DNA of 64,000 nucleotides from NCBI RefSeq assembly GCF_026230105.1, contig NC_079478.1:13841653-13905652 (forward strand), read 5' to 3'. This DNA is from Diorhabda sublineata (taxonomy: Eukaryota > Arthropoda > Insecta > Coleoptera > Chrysomelidae). Below the pieces are notes generated by a model. The model worked only from the letters and a program-made list of their open reading frames with translations. It was not told the DNA's origin and did no database searches. Position 1 is the first letter of the stretch. Every line of letters starts with the position of its first letter. Below, in pieces: positions 58,816 through 64,000 of this stretch. Position numbers and translations under genes: made by a program.

Positions 58816-59044
58816 AAAATTGATGCCAATTGTTCAGAAGTAGTGTAAATCGGAACTAAATAATTAATCAACAGCAACTAAAACTTTATCGTCTGCAAAG
58901 ATTTTATATAAACAAAAAAGAAAAGTATTGTCAAGTGCACATTTATTGGACCATCAACTAATCATGATTTTTTATAGAAACCATATTATGAGTTAGTGAT
59001 AAAAAACGTAATTCATGACGTTGCTTTCTCCCTCTCTGCTCTCT

Positions 59045-59225
59045 TTCTCAGTCATGAGGGTCGTGACCTCTTTGAAATGTCTCTATTCCCTTTTCTGTTG
59101 ACTCCTTCCATATTTCTCGATCTTCAGCCTGGTGAAAAGTTGCGTGATGTGATTGGTCTGTGACTTGTTTGATTCGATCAGACCATCTCATCTCATCTCA
59201 TCACTTCTTTTCCCTGTACTTCAAT
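59045..59225 (-). pseudogene. RTE-like LINE extreme C-terminus
   Basis: The minus strand reads RSDEMRWSDRIKQVTDQSHH, ATFHQAEDREIWKESTEKGI and FQRGHDPHD, then stop. This is the terminal line of a LINE group whose proteins end RWSDxIKxxTGxSxxxATxxAxDRxxWRxxVxxxxRGHDPQ. About 55 codons are preserved. A (TCTCA)n-like run (59187-59205) lies at its upstream side. Only a 3' stub remains. Confidence 0.65.
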
Positions 59226-59229
59226 CAAA

Positions 59230-61560
59230 CAACGCGTCATATTATCTGTTACAGCTCAACTAACGGTATAACTTAGCACTACGCGTCTAATGGACGGTTA
59301 AATATTACTTATGTTCAATATTGGTTTTTCATCCTGTATATAATATGAAATATTCAAACCGATTAAGTAGAATGGCATAGTATGAAGTTTGGTATATATC
59401 AAATGCGAGCCATTAAAGTGAACCTCATCAAGACTTGTCAAAAAGCGACGTTAGGGTCCTTATAACTAAAATATACGACTTCTTGAAGTACTTTCGCATC
59501 GACCGATACAAATAATGAACAAACTAGAATTTTTACGGTCCGAGCCATTTTCTTCCTTTTCAGATACAACCTTCGCAAACATCCAGAATGGCCATCAATC
59601 TTGCGCCGCTTGTAGCAAATGGTCCGAACCCGCACTGTTGATTTTGCGATATACATTATTAATAAATTTCTATAGCCTACAAATCGGAGGGGTTTCCAAG
59701 ATTAAGGGATACAAAATAAGGCTATTAAGAAATATTCTTCTTACAGCTTAATTAACGATAACAATTTTCGTTGGAAATGTGACTATTTTTAAACAAATTT
59801 TGTTGTAATGAAGATAAGATTATTATGAAACTTTGTAAACTGATATATTATATATACATTACTATAAAGACGCCGATATCTACTGTTCACTACAGCAGGC
59901 ATATTGACATTAGACTGACAGTACAATCTAATTATTATAAATAGTAAGGAGAGCCGCGACATTAATATGTTATATCGTTTCTGTATTAGTAATTGGGAAT
60001 ATTGTATCATTCCAGTATTTTCTTCTTCAAATAGTTCACCAACGAAATTATAGAAACACATATTTGGAATTGACTAAATAATTATCCTGAAAAAATGGTG
60101 AATAAAATTCAATAAAAGGATAAACAGATACTATATCCTTTTCCATAAAATCAACAGAAGCACGCATTTGTCGTCCCAGTCATTGTTTTTCTCTTGCTCA
60201 AACTATGATTGATTTTTTTGTTTGTCGAGGTAGTACTTGCCTATCCATTGTTTTGACTATTTTTCGGTTCTTCAATAGTATTTTAAGACCCAAACTTATC
60301 TCAAGTCCAGTAACAATAGTCCTCATTGTTGTTCTATGAGAAACATTACAGCGTCCATTTATCAATATTTGTAGGTATCAATGGAAACAACCTAGCTCGG
60401 TAATCACAATTCTATACCTAAAATTTATGGGGGTCTCTGTGTTAATTCATTCTGCGTTGAAAGTCAGTAGAACTGCATCCTCTAGTTTATAGAAAACTGG
60501 AGTCACCGATAACGGGAATTGCTTGAAACTGAAAACTATTGAATCTTTTAACAGAGCATTTTAAACTCAATACGACAGTTTAACAAATCCGGTTCTCGGT
60601 ATTAGGCTCACTGATAATGAACAATAAGAATGATTCAATTTTTATGATTATATGCAATCTAGATCGCAGTGGAAAAAGCTACATGGTACTTTACAACAGT
60701 CCATTTATTTATCTATAACATCCTTTCCTTATAATCCTCACTTTCTTCCTGTAGTGTCCATTCTTGTATTATCTATTTAGTTAATTTTGTTGCCATTTTT
60801 TCTCTTCTTTTCCGTTATATTGTTGCCCCTTAGTCTATTTAACTGTTAGTTTATATGAATTTTTCCGTTTTTGATTAGAATATAGCTATCTCCACATTTT
60901 TTTTGGAAACCCACACACTTTTCTCAAGGGAATCAAAGCGTTGAATTGTTTATTTTTTTCAATTTTTCAAAAATTCCAACGTTGATAATCATTGAACCCA
61001 TCAAATTAACACTCGTATCATCCAGGGAGATTCGTAATTCGTGAGGCTTCCTTCCTAATACAATCCAATTATTTTCGGACTTTCATTCCATATTTCCTAC
61101 ATATAATAATATTTATTTTGAAATCAATATATACATGAATACATGGTATAAATGAAAAGTTATAATATACAGTACATGAGAATGTAGTTTTGTTTTGAAA
61201 ATTACTAAAAATGATGTTCTCTCAATTCTTGAGTAACAATTTAGTAAACAAGAGAACAAACAACTCTATATTAAGTCGCTCTGGTATTAATATGATAATA
61301 ATTATTTTACCAGATGAAACAATATTCGAAAAGAAAATAATACTAAGAAAGTTATGAAAGAGAAAGGAAGATTTTGTTTAATTTAGAAGATAGAAGCAAT
61401 TTCGTGAGGGATTTGGTTCAATTCTGGAATAGGCTTTTTCTCGATTGTGGACAGCTGCAATTTATCAAAAATACGCGTATACGTTGATGTTTGAAGAAGG
61501 TAAAAAAATGCTCGAGCATCTTGAAGCTTACAGTATAATAATATGAGGCCAATTATGTTA
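59230..61560. other. AT-rich stretch, no gene recognised
   Basis: Frames at 59438-59751 (both strands) and 59789-60061 (minus) show no family motif. A C/T-rich segment at 60715-60830 was noted without function. Confidence 0.45.
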
Positions 61561-61562
61561 CT

Positions 61563-61580
61563 AGGTTAGGTTAGGGTTAG
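61563..61580 (+). repeat. Interstitial TTAGG-type repeat, short
   Basis: AGGTTAGGTTAGGGTTAG: three imperfect units, 250 bases from the Helitron fragment. Confidence 0.8.
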
Positions 61581-61806
61581 TTTTTATTCGCCTGTCATAT
61601 TTTGCTGCCTCAAGGATCAGGCTTTGTCTCAACCTCATCAAACATAATCTTCACTAGATTCCAGCTGTATTCTTCTGCTGGGCTGGAAATGTGGTAGTTA
61701 TTAGGTGGGACATCGATTCATTGCATGTGTGTTTGTTGGAAGTTATGAGAAGCTATTTAAATTTTTATCAATCAAGAGGAGTGAGTAAAGTAGAGGAATA
61801 TAGGGA

Positions 61807-62754
61807 GAAGAATAAACTATTCATTACTAGCTGACCCGGCGAACTTTGTTCCGCCTTAATGGCAATAAATAAGCAGTTTTTTTTTAATTGGAAAAAATAC
61901 AAAAAAAATTAAATACCTACATTAATCATTCATAATTATTTCTGTATTTTAGTACATAGGTTGCTCTTCATTTAAGTACCTTGTGATACACGACATTTTT
62001 TGTTTTATTATCAGACGCAAAAACAAACAACGCAGATGGTCTTCCGACCCGTGAACTTGCCACGTATAATTGACCATGGGAAAAACACGAATGTTCTAGA
62101 TTTGAACTACAATCTTTTAAGGATTGGCCTTGTGATTTGTTGATGGTCATGGCAAATGCAAGACGTATCGTAAATTGAAGTTTTTTAAATTCAAACGGCA
62201 TATCGGTTGGGATCATCGGTATCCTCGGAATGAGAACTTCCTCACCTATGAATTTTCCTATCATTATCGTAGCGTAAATTACATTGTTCATCAATTTTCT
62301 AACCACCAAACGCGTACCGTTGCACAGTTTTGGTTGGTTTATGTTTCGAAGCATGATTACTACGGAGCCAACTTTTAGGCGTAAATTGTGCGGTGGTAAG
62401 CCAGGCACGTCCAAAGAGTTTAAAAATTCAATTGGATAGTTGGCGGCTTCATCTTCATTTGTGACGCAGTCAATAGATTCGAATGAATGCATTGTTCCAA
62501 TGATCTTATTTTGAATTATGTAGTTTAGGTCATCTACATTTTTATTCTTAGCCGCTAAAATTGCTCGCTTACTCAACCATTCATTATTTTTGTAGTTAGA
62601 AATAATTTCTGGAAATACATTGTTGATAAGTTCGTCTTTTGATGAGACAAAATTACAGAAATTATTTGGAAATGATATTAATCCGCTCGATTCATCGACA
62701 GGTACTTGACCATTACCGATAGTCAGCAATTGCTGAAGAATAAACTATTCATTA
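61807..62754 (-). mobile_element. Helitron 3' fragment (908 bp) flanked by 20-bp direct repeats
   Basis: Minus-strand 3' end: GGCGGAACAAAGTTCGCC forms a near-perfect hairpin, followed by GGGTCAGCTAG and a host T. This is the Helitron terminus rule (hairpin, then CTRR, then T) and places the end at 61827. At the other side the fragment stops inside the helicase coding region at 62734. GAAGAATAAACTATTCATTA is present exactly at both edges (61807-61826 and 62735-62754). Canonical Helitrons insert between A and T without target duplication, so this flanking repeat is unusual. Confidence 0.85.
61968..62729 (-). CDS. Helitron Pif1-like helicase, C-terminal part
   Basis: A 253-codon open frame ending 141 bases before the Helitron 3' terminus. 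It contains FPNNFCNFVSSKDELINNVF, WLSKRAILAAKNKNVDDLNY (family ERAILxPxNxxVxxIN), SFESIDCVTNEDEAANYPIE, EFLNSLDVPGLPPHNLRLKV (family FLNSLxxxGLPPHxLxLKxG), GSVVIMLRNINQPKLCNGTR (helicase motif region), FAMTINKSQGQSLK (motif V/VI region) and GQLYVASSRVGRP (motif VI, with the Arg finger). This is the last third of the RepHel protein that unwinds DNA during rolling-circle transposition. The Walker A/B ATPase motifs and the HUH Rep nuclease are missing because the insertion is 5'-truncated. It cannot act alone. The absence of stops and shifts marks it as the youngest protein-coding element in the window. Confidence 0.93.
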   Translation of the reverse strand: MLTIGNGQVPVDESSGLISFPNNFCNFVSSKDELINNVFPEIISNYKNNEWLSKRAILAAKNKNVDDLNYIIQNKIIGTMHSFESIDCVTNEDEAANYPIEFLNSLDVPGLPPHNLRLKVGSVVIMLRNINQPKLCNGTRLVVRKLMNNVIYATIMIGKFIGEEVLIPRIPMIPTDMPFEFKKLQFTIRLAFAMTINKSQGQSLKDCSSNLEHSCFSHGQLYVASSRVGRPSALFVFASDNKTKNVVYHKVLK

Positions 62755-62759
62755 TATTA

Positions 62760-63600
62760 CCTTTCAATGGTGTACTTAGTTTATTGATATTTTTCATTTA
62801 GAATTTCAACTTTTTTTTTATCAACTTACTTGAATTCAAATGTAGTAAATTTTTCATTTCACAATTATTGCAATGTAAATTAAAGATGAGAAATATGAAA
62901 ATACAAATACATTTCCTTCTTTTCAAATAAATATAAAAAAGTCTACGTAGCATACTCGTTGTAGAATATATATTACATCCCAAAAAAATATTAAAATTAA
63001 TCTTTCAACTCGGCATTACGGTATGCCTGTGTTGACGATACTCTAATCCCTAAATGTCATACGAAATTTCCCATCTTCGGGGAAAATAGACAGGACTACC
63101 GAAAATATAATATGAAGGATCGTTGAAGCGTTGGGAGAATGTAGAAGTAAATGGCATAAGCGTTAATAATGTTATCGTGAAGACGAAAAGCTAATTAAAC
63201 TTTCATAAAGTATTTTATCCATCCAATTAGACATATAGACACTACTTATTGGAAAGGGTTTTTATCACGTTATCTTTGCTACATAACTCAACACCAAGAG
63301 AAGAGGCGTTGAGGTGTAAATATCAAGAAATATTACGTTCCTTACAAATCAGTGTTATATGTCATCAATCTACAATACGTTTACACATTATAAATGCATA
63401 TAACTGATATTTTTTAATAATCTCTCGGTTCTAGCTGTTGACTGATGATTCACTCTTTGTTATCTAAAGATGGAAATGGGAGATTAATACTAAGAAATTA
63501 GATTCACCGTCATTCGTAGCATCTCTGTGCTTTTATGAACATAACTTGTACTCAGTACTCAAATCCAAAGAGAGACCGAAAAGTAATGCAGCTTTCCTAA
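62760..63600. other. AT-rich stretch, no gene recognised
   Basis: A 61-codon minus frame at 62798-62983 has no motif. No repeats noticed. Confidence 0.5.
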
Positions 63601-63965
63601 ATTGAGTTTTTATGTTTAATCAATATTATCGTTATCAACAACATTTTGCCCTTTAGTGTGCAAATTTTCAATGCCGGATCCGATCGAAATCGATTGGTTC
63701 TTGAGTAAAATATCTAGAGATTTTATTTTGGGCATTATCCAGATTTTTTAGCACCAAGAACATGTTGTAGAGATCGGAATGAGTGGAAATCCAGGTTGGG
63801 ATATCGGGCGGGTGTGCATGGTGAGATAAAAGTTCAATCTTGCATAGTCCTGTCGCGCATTGTCCTTAACAATCGCTGTATATTTTTCAATTAAATATTA
63901 GTTCACTCGATCCAATCGTTTATGAAAAAGATCTGCATTAACATTTACCAAATTATCAAATCCAC
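63600..63965 (-). pseudogene. mariner transposase C-terminal relic
   Basis: The minus strand reads LIEKYTAIVKDNARQDYARL (family LxEKxPxxxxxxxxxLxxDNARPH; second catalytic Asp), then YPNLDFHSFRSLQHVLGAKK (family YSPDLxPxDFHLFRSLQHFLxGKKF; third Asp kept) and later VVDNDNID (family VVDNDGEYIxD). It is the HLFRSLQ type of mariner, different from the FPKLK type of most other copies here. Stops and shifts are frequent. It ends about 40 bases before the window edge. Confidence 0.75.
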
Positions 63966-64000
63966 GTATACTTTACCTAACACACAGAAATGTATTTGTG

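Overview
This window is AT-rich, intron-scale or intergenic DNA from an animal, almost certainly an insect. The evidence is a dense set of decayed mariner, Tc1, pogo/Tigger, hAT, Helitron, Jockey-like and RTE-like elements, and several short interstitial (TTAGG)n runs, the usual insect telomere repeat. I find no convincing host protein-coding gene, rRNA or intact tRNA. Nearly every recognisable reading frame is a fragment of a transposon protein carrying stops and frameshifts.

Layout. 1-6 kb: two LINE fragments on opposite strands that meet near 1318, then two mariner relics. 9.7-11.4 kb: a Tc1-like transposase relic and a Myb/SANT-like fragment. 13.7-17.5 kb: two Jockey-type LINE 3' ends. 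19.8-22.5 kb: a mariner relic, a TTAGG/TTA microsatellite and an RTE-like LINE with a TA-rich tail. 23.7-28.1 kb: about 28 copies of a 141-bp satellite lying inside a broken IS630/Tc1-type transposase gene, from which the repeat unit itself seems to derive. 28.5-31.5 kb: a small insertion with a 13-bp target duplication, a long inverted repeat and a hammerhead-ribozyme-like core (Penelope-like), plus a second diverged copy. 31.6-32.1 kb: a mariner relic. 37.7-38.3 kb: a MITE-like inverted repeat. 39.6-42.8 kb: a 3.16-kb hAT-type element with an 8-bp target duplication that holds a nested mariner, subterminal repeats and an unrecognised acidic ORF. 44.6-50 kb: a MITE, another Tc1/mariner-superfamily transposase end, a mariner N-terminus and a deleted Tigger. 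54.7-59.3 kb: two mariner relics and two RTE-like LINE remnants. 61.8-62.7 kb: the 3' end of a Helitron with a 253-codon open helicase frame, flanked by a 20-bp direct repeat. 63.6-64 kb: one more mariner relic.

No pathway links these parts. The window records transposition, nesting, decay, local amplification and break repair. The observations most worth following are the transposase-derived satellite, the hammerhead-like Penelope insertion, the 5'-truncated Helitron with a long target duplication, and telomere-type repeats sitting exactly at lesions in two transposase genes. All family assignments come from reading translated motifs by eye, without database searches.
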